Source of the DNA: Chionis minor
Lineage: Eukaryota > Chordata > Aves > Charadriiformes > Chionididae
Reading direction: 5' to 3'
NCBI GenBank assembly: GCA_013398295.1
Contig: VZSF01003237.1
Span: 1 to 64,000, forward strand
DNA length: 64,000 nt
Shown here: one piece after another, positions 51,587 through 64,000 of the stretch
How the letters are laid out: each line of letters begins with the position of its first letter
Position numbering within the stretch: position 1 is the stretch's first letter
Position numbers and translations under genes: made by a program
Notes under the pieces: model-generated
What the model saw: the letters and a program-made list of their open reading frames with translations, nothing else
What the model was told of the DNA's origin: nothing
Database searches by the model: none

Positions 51587-51845
51587 TAATGGTTTTAAAC
51601 TGAAAGAGGGTAGATTTAGATTAGATATTAGGAAGAAATTCTCTAGTGCAAGGGTGGTGAGCCCCTGGCCCAGGTTGCCCAGGGAAGCTGTGGCTGCCCC
51701 GTCCCTGGAGGTGTCCAAGGCCAGGTCGGACGGGGCTTGGAGCAACCGGGTCTAGTGGGAGGTGTCCCTGCCCAGGGCAGGGGGTTGGAACTAGGTGATT
51801 TTTAAGACCCCTTCCAACCTAAACCATTATATGATTCTGTGAGTC
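51587..51845 (+). mobile_element. CR1 LINE, 5'-truncated sense fragment
   Basis: It runs from TGGTTTTAAACTGAAAGAGG through AGATTAGATATTAGGAAGAA to AACCATTATATGATTCTGTG. It is closely similar to the copies at 9.4 and 40.9 kb and so belongs to the same subfamily. Confidence 0.95.
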
Positions 51846-54399
51846 TACAAGTATCTGGAATCTTGTTACTACTGCATTCGGATACTATTCCATGTTAAGG
51901 TGTCTGGATCAGCTGCAGAACTTCTGAGCTGAATGTGTAAAGTTGAAGTTTCTGAATGTGTAGAAGTTCCAAGTCGGAGCCGCTCTCCACAATTGTCTGC
52001 CTATTTTCAATGATGTCTCAATATTTTGATATCTTTATACATGATGCAAAATGTTCTGGAACGAAAGAGCGAAACAAAATTTCTTTTCTTTTTGTTAATG
52101 CAAATTTCTAGGATATATTTGGCATAACAAACAACTACTTGGAACAGTGAAATAACTCCTCACTTTAACTTTGCTTTGTCTTATGTGGCTTTCTCTTACC
52201 ACTTACTTGAACTATGAGGCTACAGGCACATATGTTGTAGCAGTTTAGTCCTCTGAGTTTGAGGGCCAGGGCAAGAACTGTCTCCTTCGTTCTCTTGTTC
52301 CTGCATGTGAAGGTTACAGGAAGGTTGTGTGGACTTTCCAAATAAATGGGATCTGCATAGATAGATCCTGGGCCTGTCTAGAAATCAAAAGCATTTTAAA
52401 GAGTCAAGCGAAGCACAATCAAAAGCATCCCCAAGGACTTCACACCCATTTGGGCCATGTACTTGAAGTATTTCCAAAAACATTGTAGAAAGGTCATTTT
52501 TAGCAGGCTACTGTAGTATTGTTTTCATAACAATTGAAGGCTCTGATAAGAGAGACAAAAGGGTGAAGGAAAACACTACAAAAGCAGGGTACATAATGAT
52601 GGTTCAGAGAATCGATCTAGATGTACTCCCACTCACATACACATAAGATCAAAGAAGTTTTCACAGATTGCAGATAACTGCATGTTTTCAGGATCTGGTT
52701 GGTTTTCTATTTTTAAGTTTTGGGTTGTGCAGAGTGAACAGGCAGCGTGAGTTACTGTACAGGGAAAGGCAGGTACGTTTAGGGTGTAACTTTTTATTTT
52801 AAAAAGATCTCAACTGATGTTATATAGGTGTCTATTTTTTAAGTGTACATGTAGATTGGTGAAATTATTTTAGAGATTTCAGTTTATTATTCTATTATTT
52901 ATACTCTGTTGTTTATAAACTTGATGTAGCACTGTTTGTTGGTACTTTTTCTTTTTTTCTTGCTAAGTGAATAGTTGAATCAAGAGGTAGTGAAGAGCTT
53001 ACATGTATGCCTTTTAAAATGGAAGTGTTTTGAGATTTTGTTCATTAATTGATGTAGAAAGCTAAAAGTGAATGGACCTACACAAAGGCAAAATACTGCT
53101 GTCATCATCATCGTTACCGGAATAACAAATGTAGGCATGATTGGATTTCATCACTTTGCCCTCTATGCAATATACTACTCAGAACTTTACAGCAGGGAAG
53201 ATACAAGTTTTTCCACTTAAGAAGGGAAAGGTCCTGCGGTTTAAGATGATTCACGGCTGCCTAAATATTCCTGTATCTGCATTATTGATCCTGCTCCGGT
53301 TTAATGTAAGTACATGCTTAGTACATACATACAAAGTAACTGATTTTTTGTGTTTATGTCTGTAGCTGTTCCTGTTACTTTTTAGTAGGCATTAACTTGT
53401 AGTTTTGTTACCACGTTCCTGGAGAATGAACACTAGTGGAAGAAAGACGTACATAAGTTGGAAGGGCAGAGCAATGATGTACCAGCTAACTCGCAGAGAA
53501 GCTAGCCGGGATTTAAGCTGACAGGCTGAGGGAGCGCGCTCAACAGCTGTTGCAGGGCACCCAGGATCTCTCTTGGCCACGCAGGCACCAGTCAGGAAGG
53601 TACAGGGTGGCTCCCTGAGCTTCTCTGTGCCACCAGCTCTGTCACCACTGCCCACTCCACCCAGTGCATCCTCGCTAGCCTTCCCGGGTTTTCCCCTTTC
53701 AGATGGTATGCCAGCCAGTGTTGATGTTCTGCCTCTCCAATTCTTGAGCTACTAATGACCCCCGTCTCAGCAGTCCTCCCTCTCTCCGTATTTTCACTTT
53801 ACCTTGGTACAGCCTCTCGCAGCTCTTTGTCACGACTCGGCGGGTTCCTGAGCAGAGGAGCCAAGCCTATCCCGTTGGGACCTACCAGAGCCAGGCCTGG
53901 AACACAGCAGCGAGAGCACTCCGGGGGCAGCTTACAGCAGGCATTAGAGAGAAGGTTATAAAAACTTATCCTACGCTATCTCAATTAGCATCTTCCAGAT
54001 GAAAAGCAGGTTGTCTTGTAAAAAGGTATCCAGTACAGAGCTAACGCTGCAGCTGTGGTACAATACAGATGTTTCCCCTTGTTTCACCTACTCTGGTTTC
54101 CGTTGTGGCTTTGTGAACATTTGCCTATTTGTTTTTGTTTAATAATATGACAGATCAGGGTGCCCAAAGGCTGGCACCTGCCTTTTTGTACAACATCCTA
54201 CCTTCCTGTCAGGCAGCTTTCAATTACTGTGCTTTTGTGTGTCCAACTGTGTCTTTGTTAAGAGCGTGGAGATGGCAGTGACAAGCTAGTCTGGTACTTC
54301 AGGCGACATCCTGACACTCTGCTTAACACTCTGCATTCTTTAGAAGACTTTTCCTGGGGATGTGAAGAACCCAGCCTTTAAGGAATCACAAACCTTTCA

Positions 54400-54792
54400 A
54401 GGGCTGAGAAACTGGTGTTAGTCTGGGGAAGAGACTGGAGAAGAGAAGACTGGAGGGGGGGTGGTGTCTCATCAAGGTTCTCAAAAGGGCGGGCGCCGGG
54501 AGGAGGGGACCAGGCTTTTTACAGTGGTGCCCAGAGATGGGACAAGAGGTGACAGGCACAGACTTGACCATAGGAAGTTCCATCTGAACATGAGGGGAAC
54601 TTCTTTCCTTGGAGGGCGGCAGAGCACGGGAACAGGCTGCTCAGAGAGCTGGTGGAGTCTCCGACTCTGGAGACATTCCCAACCCGCCTGGACACCATCC
54701 TGTGCATCCTGCTGTGGGTGTCCCTGCTCTGGCATGGGATTGCACTAGGTGATCTCCAGAGGTCCCTGCCAACCCCAGGGATTGTGTGGTTA
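54400..54792 (+). mobile_element. CR1 LINE, different subfamily, sense copy
   Basis: Its 3' half matches the CR1 type with GAACAGGCTGCTCAGAGAGC, CCGCCTGGACACCATCCTGT and GATCTCCAGAGGTCCCTGCC, rather than the GGGAGGTGTCCC type of the other copies. The left part (54400-54540) is more diverged. The 93-136 codon open frames here are repeat-derived. Confidence 0.88.
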
Positions 54793-57700
54793 GAGCTGCA
54801 CTGGAAGCTGGGCGGCTGCGGCGAGGTTCGGAGTTGTGTTACAGGGGATAGAAGTGTCCTGGTGGTGTTGATGTGTTGTTCTGGTTGTTGTTTCCATGCC
54901 TCACAGAGTGTCCTTGGTTCCCGCACCACGCACAGTTAGTTGCCAACGGGCCGTGGCTGAAAAGCCCCGCAGGCGTGTGTCAGCGTGAGGGCTGTCCTCT
55001 GGCCGCACCAGGCGCGTGGGTGTGAGGGTGCCCGTGGGTACACTTGTGGGAAATGGCCACTGCATTTGTGTAAGTGTGCATTTTAAATAGCTTTCCTCGG
55101 AAAAAATTCTATCTTACTGAGTTGAGTCCCTAGATTTGACACAATTGAGATGATTTCATGTAACTGTACCATTTAAACACGTAGAAATAACATTTTAAAC
55201 CTTTATTGCTAACTTTGGGGCATTCAGGGAATACCCAAGTCCCTCTGTTCTAGACATTAAAAAGGGTAGAGACTTCTGTGCCATGTCACCAGATCAGAGA
55301 GCCCCCAGCTGCGTAAACCTGGCTCATAATCCTGGGGTCCTCTGCAAGAACCGGAGGGCAAGAACATGCAATGAAATCTCATTTGGGGAAAGACTGAGAC
55401 ACCCTTACACAGGTAACCAGAGCTTGCACCAGTCTGACACTCAGACTTCATTTTAGCATAAAAGGTGTAAGAACAGCATGTAGTTTTCTTCAATCTTGGT
55501 TTCTTTTTGTATGGAAGTTAGAAAACTGCCATAAAACTTCACTGTCTGAGTTTGGCAGCCACTTTGAGGCTTCAGTGACATAAAATGACTCATGGCTACT
55601 TTTTTGGATGACTTAGAAGACTATAGAAGATTCCCCCCGCCCCGATGAAAGCCAGTATGTTACGTTCTGTATTTCATTGGTTTTTCTGCTAAGAATAAAA
55701 GTACAATAAAATTATAGACAGATGCAATTTTGCCACAGCTTAAAGGTATTTTTTATGTCCTAGAACCACTAAATTGAGCTGTTAGTATTCTCTTGGTATG
55801 TATCTTTTCTATTTATTAATTACTATTAAAAACCTATGAAAAAAACCTTTGAAAAAAAGACAATCTAAGTATTACAGCTCTCAGTGTTTCTTCTTTCATA
55901 CAGAATAAGCTTAGGATAATATGAGGAGTGAAAGAAGCGATTTATGTTAGAAAGTATCTTCTTCTTCCTTCCTATTACAGTTTTTCATCACAAAAGCCAA
56001 TTTTTTTTCTCAACTGGTTCTCGCAGTGTACTGCCATGCCAATGTGGCCAGAAAGGAGCAGAGGCAGGGCGGGGAAGATTGTTCTCTCAAAGAATATGGA
56101 AGTTAATACAGTGTCTGTCAGAGCGCTATTCCCTGAACACCAGAAGTCCTTTTGACCTGTGGGAAAATAAATGCTACAGAGAGCTCTGAATTAATGAAGA
56201 AAGCAAAATATAGCTTTTTCCATTTGCCATTAGTCCACAGAACTGCAGACAAACGTCCCCTTGCAAGCTCAGCTTTCAGAGATGTCACCTTTCTCCTGGC
56301 GTCAGTGATGAGGTCCCGTCTGTGATCCGGCGCATCAGCCGCACTCGCTGCTTGAAACAAAGGGGGAGGCATTTTGCAGCCCCAGAAGCTGCAGAGCAGC
56401 AGAGGAGAGCACTGAGCCAGCTAAAGGGTTAACTTATTTTCTGTGAGCAGCATGCAAGCTCCTTCCATAGCTTTCATGGACGCTTAAATTACTGAATCAT
56501 TGTATACCGACAATCACATTTTGTAATTTTCCGGTATAGGAATGGCTTCATGAGGCACAGAAATTAGGGAGACTGGGCTGAGACTTAGCAAATTCACTCC
56601 TGTGTTTTCAAAATAGAAATTTAGTCCCGATCTAAATCAAATTATTAATGCCAATTGTGAGTTAGAGGATATCTTTAATAGTGTTTGATAGGTGAACAGG
56701 TAAGACAGAGAATATACATTTTTTTAAATTCTAATATGGAATGTATTTGAAATTAATGAATGGGTACAAATAAGATCATTTCTTTTCATAAGCAGTCATT
56801 GTACAATACCTCCCGGTCTTACTGCCGTGAGACTGTAATTAATGTTGATAAATGCTCGTGTTCTCTCTGTGCAGCTTGGGCCCGCAGACAATTGGTTGTA
56901 CCAGAGCATGGCAAATCCCACATAAAAATATGGCTATAGATCATTGGGTTTAGGGATAGAGTTCAGACAAGTCAATTTATTTCCATTAGTAGCTGAATCT
57001 AGACTTAAAACTCTGGGGGTCCAAGTATTTTGTGCGTTACGTTCTCAGTCTTTCTGGAGTGCTTTACTATAACTTAAGGTATTTCTGCCAATCCAGCCTC
57101 CAACTTCTGAATGCAGTGCCAGTTTTCCAAAAGGGCTCGGTGGCTATTTAACGTATCTTTAGGTAAATGACTTTTTAAAACTTTTGAAGGCAGAATTTCT
57201 GTACTTTAAGATGGTGTGCTGTCTTCTAACGATTCCCACTTTGTTAGAAATCCTCGTATAGAGGCAGTAAGCTTTCAGCTTTCAAAATACATGGGTACGA
57301 CTCGCAGGTGTGGCAGAATTCAGGATTTATCCAATGATATTTTTTTATTTTTTGCTTTGCAAATGACACCGTTCCACGTATCCATTTCAGTTGTCCTTTT
57401 TTGCTTTTATCAAGTTCTGATCAGTTTTAACAATATAATAGAGATTACGTTTGCACGTATTTTGGTTTTCTCTATATACTTTATGTATCTCAAAGTGGAT
57501 CACAGTAGAACTGTTTTTTTCTTCTACTTTTTTTTCTTCTCACATAAAACTGGATATGATTGACGTGTTCTATTAAAACATATCTAGATATTCATTAATT
57601 CAAGTTTAATGGGAGCAGAGTTTCATTATATATCTGAGTTTACTTTAACAATGCTTTATATTAAAATTTCTGTTGGTACTGTAGCTGCCTTCTCAGCTAA

Positions 57701-60108
57701 AGAGGACATTATATTCCTGGGTTTAAAAACCTTGACATTTCAGATAAAGACAGTGCCAAGGACTCCAAATTCCAGTTTGATTCTGTGAGATCTGCTTTTG
57801 GGCTGGAAAATGGAAAAAAGTTCCTATCATGGAACTAGTATTGCATTCCCAACACTGGAGAGCAAGCAGGAAGGACTAAAACTGCTTCTGCTAACAAGAG
57901 TTAATCAGGTTTTAACCAGACAAAGGGAATAGAAGTGTCACTAGATCTCTTCTAACACAGCCAGCCTGATGACATCATTTTCCCAACAATTATTTTAATA
58001 GAATTGTTGCCAAGTAAAGAAACATTTGAAATGAAGTGTTTGTGAAATCAGACTTTCATTATTTCTTGCTTTCTTGTAACTGGAAGGTGTGTTTTTTAAT
58101 TTCAAAGGGTGGGTAGTTTTGAGGGGGAAACCCTTTTAGCATTTGCCTTTGCTGTGTTTTCTCATAGCTCGTGTGCAATGTGCAGAAAAGGAGCAATGCT
58201 AACGTCTAGTGAGCCTCACTGATAAGGGAAAAAGAAGGGCAACTTCATTTGCAAAACATGACAAATGTTTCTATTAAGTAACTGGTCAGAATATTTCCTT
58301 TTTATTCTACTTCTGTCTTTGTTTTACAAATACTGCATTTAAAAAAACCCAAACGACCCAAACCACAGAATTAATCTGCTTGAGGTAGGTAAGCTCTGAA
58401 AGCCACTTCTGATTGTGCACTTGAGCGTCTGAAGTTTTTCCTGCAATGTCCTCCCCCAAAGAAAAAGTTATGACAGCGAATACTACCACTCTCTTTGGTG
58501 ACTGAAATATTTTCTGAAACAAACTAAATTTTGATCACTGTTGTAAGGGATGTACAAGGTCATTTGGGGTAAAAAAAAAAAATAACGAAGGCAGTGTCAA
58601 GCTAAGTGATTTTTCCTCTCCTTTACTTTCACTTTCTTTTTACTGTCTTCTACCTGTATGCAAATCCTATGCAATTCGGGTTTCATTTCAAAAGAAATGC
58701 TTTAATATCTTTTAAAATCACTTCAGTTATTCTGTATGATAAGTATACGGTAAATTCTATGCTTGGAAGTACGCACGTGCAGGGTGATGGGCTGGAAAAC
58801 ATAGGAAACGCAATTCAGTTTCCAACTTCCAAATCATTGTTGTAATAAACAGTGACTGAAATTGATTTTAAAGTTCTGACAGGTGGTTTGAGAGTGACAG
58901 TCTGGATTCTGATCTGAATAAAAATGTTAAATGTTTTTACATCTGAAGTATGACGGGTTATTTTAGGCTACTGTTTTGCTGATTTTGGAGATTACTGGGT
59001 ATCTTCATTCTCATTGTTTCCAAGGAGCGCTTGTTTTTCCGAGCTGTGAAGGGCTAGGATATGGAACGGATCTCCAAAGCTCTTTTGTCTCAAAACAAGT
59101 GGCCTTCCTGAAGACCACTGGCTTCAGCCTCTGCTTCTCCCTTCATCATTTACTGGGAATGTGCCTGTAGTCCGTTCTTCCTGACTGGGAGAAGTTAATC
59201 TAGAGAAGCAAGTCTCCTAGTTTGCCTTCACCGTTTCCTCTCTCTGGAATGTGTTGGCAGCATTTTCTGAGATTTTTGTTAAGTAATAAATTTGTCCCTT
59301 ATTTTCTCCTTAACAAACGTACGGGCAGTCTTCTCACCCACCCCACCCCCCGCCCCGGGTCATAGCCTTTTGGTGATTGTCTTAGTTGTTCAAACCAAAC
59401 CTATGTACCATTAAAAAAAATAACAGTTAATTCTAATTCTGCCAAGATCTTTTCTTGCAGGACTATGGGTTTTGCTTAATATGTTCTTAATGGTTTTTGC
59501 TGGCAGCTTTTGCCAAGAGTGTTAATGAGAGTCGTAATTTTTTTTTGTCTTGGAATATTTGCTGGGTAGTGAATTCCACAGGGAAATAATGTAAACCTGT
59601 GAACTTGCAAAGGTTGTTTTCTCCTGAGGTTAAACATTCTGTTATTCTAATATACATTGCAGGTATTTTGTAGTGGAATTAGTTGGTTTGTCCCCTAATC
59701 AAACACAGGCCAAGTGGAATTGGTCATGACATCAGTTCTGAATATGAGCTTGTTACTAGACTGCTAGCGCCTTTTACGGGTGCAGTCTCAACTGGTACTC
59801 AGAGATGCTTCACTGGGCGTGCTGGTATGTTAGCCATCGTCTGGTCAAGTTGCATCTGATTAGAGAAAGGATTAAGCAGTTATCCTGACAGATGATATCC
59901 TGCCCCTGTGTTTTAGTGACCGTTGTTAAGGTCTGGTAGCAAAAAGTCTATGAGACTTTTCATCTCCTTATTCCTTCATACAAAATCCTTTTTCTTTTTG
60001 GTTGAATCGAACATGTTATAGCAGCTGGAATGGAATCGGAGTAGGAGATATCCTTTCTTAACTGAAGGACTTGCCATTTTCAACTATGTTCCATTTTATG
60101 TTTTTCAG

Positions 60109-60347
60109 GCATTTCTTGTTTAAGACATCTTCAGGAACTACTCCGCTGTTCAGTAGTTCTTCCCCTGGTTACCCGTTGACCTCAGGAACCGTTTATACTC
60201 CACCTCCCAGACTGTTACCTAGAAATACATTCTCCAGGAATGCGTTCAAGCTGAAAAAGCCCTCCAAGTATTGTAGCTGGAAATGTGCTGCTTTATCTGC
60301 AATTGCTGCTGCAGTCCTGCTTGCCATCCTGCTGGCCTATTTCATAG
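60109..60347 (+). CDS. TENM2: Teneurin-2 internal coding exon (juxtamembrane region and transmembrane helix)
   Basis: The next exon of the same gene. The acceptor TTTTTCAG ends at 60108 and a consensus GTAAGG donor starts at 60348. The first base completes the Arg codon left by the previous exon, 79 codons follow, and one base (G) of the next codon remains (phase 2 in, phase 1 out). In family members the next residue is Ala, which that G would begin. The order is HFLFKT at residues 1-6, a Ser/Pro/Thr-rich stretch, [12 protein letters not shown] at about 30-41, a basic segment KLKKPSK at 47-53, two juxtamembrane cysteines (55 and 59, possible acylation sites), then a hydrophobic helix at about 60-79. 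The positive charge before the helix fits a type II, N-terminus-inside topology. A possible branch point (CTTAAC) lies about 47 bases upstream of the acceptor. The match to TENM2 is close; the residue after FSR is Asn here, where I recall Lys in mammals. The frame runs on into the intron to a stop at 60479-60481. Confidence 0.94.
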
Positions 60348-63300
60348 GTAAGGCTGTGTTTTCTCTGTCAAATCATGTGGCTATGTCAGTAAAAGAAAAT
60401 TCATCACATAAAAGGATGGTCTGTCTGTTTCACAGATTTGTGTTCTTAATGAACAAAGAGCATGATTATTCCTTATACTAAATAATGAGGAAAAAGAAAA
60501 TGTTCAAGTCCTGTTCACTGTCATAAGAGCAGTGGAAGCAAGAAATCGATCCAGTTCTCAGTGTGCAACATTAACTTTAGGTGTTGGATACTCATCTCTC
60601 GTAGATGGTCCAAACAGGGTGATATAATGATTTTTCAATGTACTGCCATTTGTTTAAAAAATGTTTGGAAAAAATTGTGATTGGTGGTAAATCCATATAA
60701 GTAACAGAAACTACTGGCATTTCAATTCAAATATTACCATCACATGCTGCCTTTAGAGAAAAAACACAAAATCATTTTGATTAATATGTCTCAGTCTATA
60801 CCTGTCTGTGTGCCTAAATTCCTGGTGGTGTTAGATCTAAATAGTTAAATAGTACTATTTTGTGTGTTGGTATTTTCCATATTCCGCACATCCTTAGTAT
60901 TTTGTAAGCAAAAATATAGAAAGGAACACTAAATGTTGTACTTATTTCCTGTGATTAATATATTAATACTGACCACACCATGTCCTAATTCTTTCTTTAG
61001 TCTTTCAAGATTTTTTTTTTTAATGTGCTTCTGTTATTTTGTCTTTCTTAATTTAATTAATTTCTGAGTTCCCCCGCCCCACCTTGCTCGCCTTGGTATC
61101 CCCTTCATTGTCTGCTGTTTTGGAGGTTTTTCTGAGTGTCTACACAAACTAGCTGTGTGTTTTGTACCTTTTACAGGGCCTTCAACAAGGCACTGCTAAC
61201 AATGACATGCTGTGCAAACTTTCTAGTTTCTCTGATTAAATGGTAGAATCATGGTAGCTTGTCGGTATTTTCTGTTCATACTTTCCAGACATATTCCATG
61301 CGGCTTTTAGTTCACCTCTGAAACTATTCTCACATCTAGTGCTCAAAAGACCTATAAAGATGTACTGAATTTTCTTCCTGGTCTCTCCATTTGAAGAGAA
61401 TTTTTTTTTTTAATTTTTTTAATCTTTTTTTGGATCCCATATAATCTGACTCAACAGGATAGACACTGTTTTCTAAGGAAACCCCATTTTTCATATTAGT
61501 GAGCTTAAGTGATGTAATTAATATATAGAGTGGTAAGAGAGAGCTGACCGGTTACTTTATTGCTGCTGTCTCTTTAGGCCGGGTCTACATCCCAGCGCAC
61601 TCAATACTACAGAGCGAACCAGCTTGCTATACCTCTCACCTCAGGAGTGTAACAGGCTTGGTTTGATATATAAATAAAAAGATGGGAGAGCGCATGATTT
61701 ATTGAACCTGACACTTATCATACAACCGCTCTCTGTTTGAGTGATTATGCACATGGGAAATGATATACTGCAAGTTGAACATTTTAATCATGTGCATAAC
61801 TTTGAAGTGATGGATTACGAAACGTATTTTTCCTCAGTATTTAGGTTACTGTAATCTAAAGCAAAGCTTTGCGACGTGGTTATTGCTTTATACACTTTCA
61901 TATACTGTCTGAGACAAGAGAATGTAAGGCAATGCATTGACTCTTAATAATTGATGAATGATCTGTCATTTCAAGTAGTGACATAAGTGATCCATTTTGA
62001 CAGAAGTTTTTGAGGTCGTCTTTCCAGACTAAAGAATGATGAGTGCAATAGGGTTGGCTAGTCAACACAAGGAAGCAGGTTTTAGGAAGACAGTGTTGGC
62101 TGAAGGATTAAGTAACGAGAAGTTACCTAACAAGCTGCATGACTTACACAGTAAAGAGTAAGTATATTGAAGAGCAGCTGTCAAAACTAGAAAATGGCTG
62201 CAGTTAATCCCGGGAATAACGCATCCACTGTGATCGCAATTCAAAGTGATAGAAAAGAGAGAAAAGAAAAGGCAGAAAACAAAAAAAAGAAGTTGCATTG
62301 CCTTAGGTGCATGAGAACAACAGAAAGGTAAAAGGGATGTGCTTTAGGCCATTCGTTAATTTAATTCCCTCACTCTCAGCAAAAACTGTACGATTCATTC
62401 CACATGACGAAGAGCAGGTGTAAGACCATCAGCTATAAGCTCATCCACCCATCAAATTGCTGGGACTTGCTGTCCTCCAACGGTATGACTTAAGGAGGTG
62501 CTTGATACTTCTGTTGCTAAATCATCTCCTCCTTGTAAAAAAACTTGAGAACCTTTCCTTGTTCTGCAGCTCTCTGGAGGGTTACCTTCTCCTGGGGAAA
62601 GAGCAGCAATGCAAAATACCAGCTGTCCCACTCTTTTGCCGCTCTCGTGGAGCTTCTAACCTACCCACCCCTGAACTGCCATGAAGACAAAATAACTCTT
62701 GTCTTGCTCTGTCAGGAGGAAAAATGTTTTTCTCCTTTCAAAATAGGTGACCAGAATAATGCTTAGATGAGACCAAACCCCCAATTCTGTCCTAATCATT
62801 GTTACAGTGGGAAAGCGAGAGCTGTTAATCTACCAGGAGAGCCGGCAGTCTTGGGATGAAGAGAAATGTTAGGTTCTCCCAAGACGCACAGGAGGAAGGG
62901 CAATACTCCATTTTGCAGTTAATCCTCCTGATGTATTTTGCTGTCGGAACTTCAAGCATAGGAGAGGCTTTAAAGGTGATGATAATATTTTCCTGCCATA
63001 CATGTACACAAAGAAAAATAATTTCTTGTTCTCCACCATAGCAGAGGTTATATCACTGCGGTTACATCAGTTAAAAGTAATAGTTATGGAAAAAGTCATC
63101 AAAATTTGCAGCAAATGGTTCTGCTGCTTAGGTTTGTCAATATATCTAGGCTTTGTGAAGATGATCATATCAATGGTAATCAAGAGTATTGCAGGACTAA
63201 ATGAAAAAGGCAATGCTGGCAGATAGGAGGTAAATTATATTGAAATAGTACTTTGAAGTTCTCATAGTCTTCAGGAGTTCTAAATAAATTGTCCTATAAT

Positions 63301-64000
63301 AAAAGATATGGGGGAATTGATACGGATAGATGATTGAAAACATGCTGTCTGCAGGTGTAAACATGGGACTTTCAGAGGACTGGCAAAGATTATGGTGGCA
63401 TGAAAAATTTTGGAATGATGCATCATTTAAAGAGACAAGCAAAAACAAATCACAATAGAAAAGATTAAGTATTTAAAAGATTATCTAGGCATTCCTGCTG
63501 CCTTTCTGATAGCACACAAATGAAAATACAATGAATGAAACGAAAAGGCAGTATGTTTAAAGCTTTAAAAATAAATTCGTAGTGCGTCATAACCTTTGGA
63601 ACTTTTTGCCACACCACATAATTGATGTTAAATAAAGATACTGCTGAGATTTTAAGAAGATAAACATTTGTCAAAATAATGACAATATATCTCATTAGAA
63701 GGCAACTTTGTTTTTTATTTTCTTTTTTTAAGATGCACATAGATTGATGGTTTAGATCATAAAATGCCATTGAAGTTTGGCTACTTAAAGAGGCTCTTCC
63801 TTCGTTATCTGAGTTTTCCTAAATCTTCCTCTGAAACTTATCCTGACTGATGCTTGGGAAAAATTTCTGCAGGTCTGTGTGGCACTGGTCCCCTGTGATA
63901 CGGCATGTGGATGTGAAAATATGCTTGGTTTTGTATACGTACAGTTGGGCATCTCAGACATACTGTTCTCTACCTGAGTTCCTTTACCCTGATGGATTTT
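60348..64000 (+). other. TENM2: Start of the intron following the transmembrane exon
   Basis: A phase 1 intron starts with GTAAGG and runs past the window end. The next TENM2 exon, expected to begin the extracellular juxtamembrane region (AMHL... in family members), is not found before 64000. The stretch is AT-rich and single-copy by eye, with short T-rich tracts near 61008-61022 and 61400-61430. I see no repeat family or RNA gene. Confidence 0.8.

Larger units (their letters stand above)
46764..60108 (+). other. TENM2: Intron between the two TENM2 exons
   Basis: This 13,345-bp intron is bounded by GTGGGT and TTTTTCAG and is phase 2. It holds three CR1 fragments (about 49.87, 51.59 and 54.40 kb), a 34-bp A tract at 49027-49060, and an AAAT microsatellite near 47345. 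A GC-richer stretch covers about 53.5-54.8 kb, partly because of a CR1 copy. I see no other coding exon, RNA gene or recognisable regulatory module. The remaining sequence is AT-rich, non-repetitive intron. Confidence 0.9.

Noticed and set aside
54461..54939. Overlapping open frames up to 136 codons on both strands
   Set aside because: They are mostly inside a CR1 copy of another subfamily; the translations are repeat-derived.
1..64000. CRISPR arrays, operons, phage or integrative elements
   Set aside because: The DNA is clearly avian nuclear sequence with spliced exons and CR1 repeats; no regularly spaced repeat-spacer pattern or dense coding is present.

Overview
The window is a piece of a bird chromosome. 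The signs are several 5'-truncated CR1 LINE copies with the avian 3' end (the terminal ATTCTATGAT-type motif and the 'GGGAGGTGTCCCTGCCC' block), low overall repeat density, AT-rich intron-like DNA, and vertebrate splice signals. Nothing looks prokaryotic or viral: there are no operons, no CRISPR array and no dense ORF packing. I cannot name the species.

Only two stretches can be called protein-coding with confidence. Both are internal exons of one plus-strand gene, teneurin-2 (TENM2, formerly ODZ2). Exon A (46529-46763, 235 bp) encodes the end of the cytoplasmic domain, with a polyproline SH3-ligand-like motif and His/Ser-rich linkers. Exon B (60109-60347, 239 bp) encodes the juxtamembrane part and the single transmembrane helix. 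The splice phases (1 in / 2 out, then 2 in / 1 out) fit each other exactly and the joined reading frame is continuous. The earlier cytoplasmic exons and the whole ectodomain (EGF repeats, NHL propeller, YD shell) lie outside the window.

Layout: 1-46528 is intron (or upstream sequence) before exon A, with CR1 copies, MIR-like SINE relics, short GC/CpG-rich patches (about 16.7-17.3, 24.8-25.0, 29.2-29.5 and 38.5-38.6 kb), microsatellites and perfect palindromes. 46764-60108 is a 13.3 kb intron with three CR1 copies and a 34-bp A tract. 60348-64000 is the start of the next intron. A four-base N gap sits inside a poly(C) tract at 9050-9084.

No new multi-gene system is visible. The more interesting points concern RNA processing. 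Complementary inverted CR1 copies flank exon A and could favour its circularisation. The two exons together total 158 codons, so skipping both would remove the membrane anchor without shifting the frame. A short CpG-dense patch at 29.2-29.5 kb, followed by a donor-like site, could be an unannotated first exon. All three are testable inferences.
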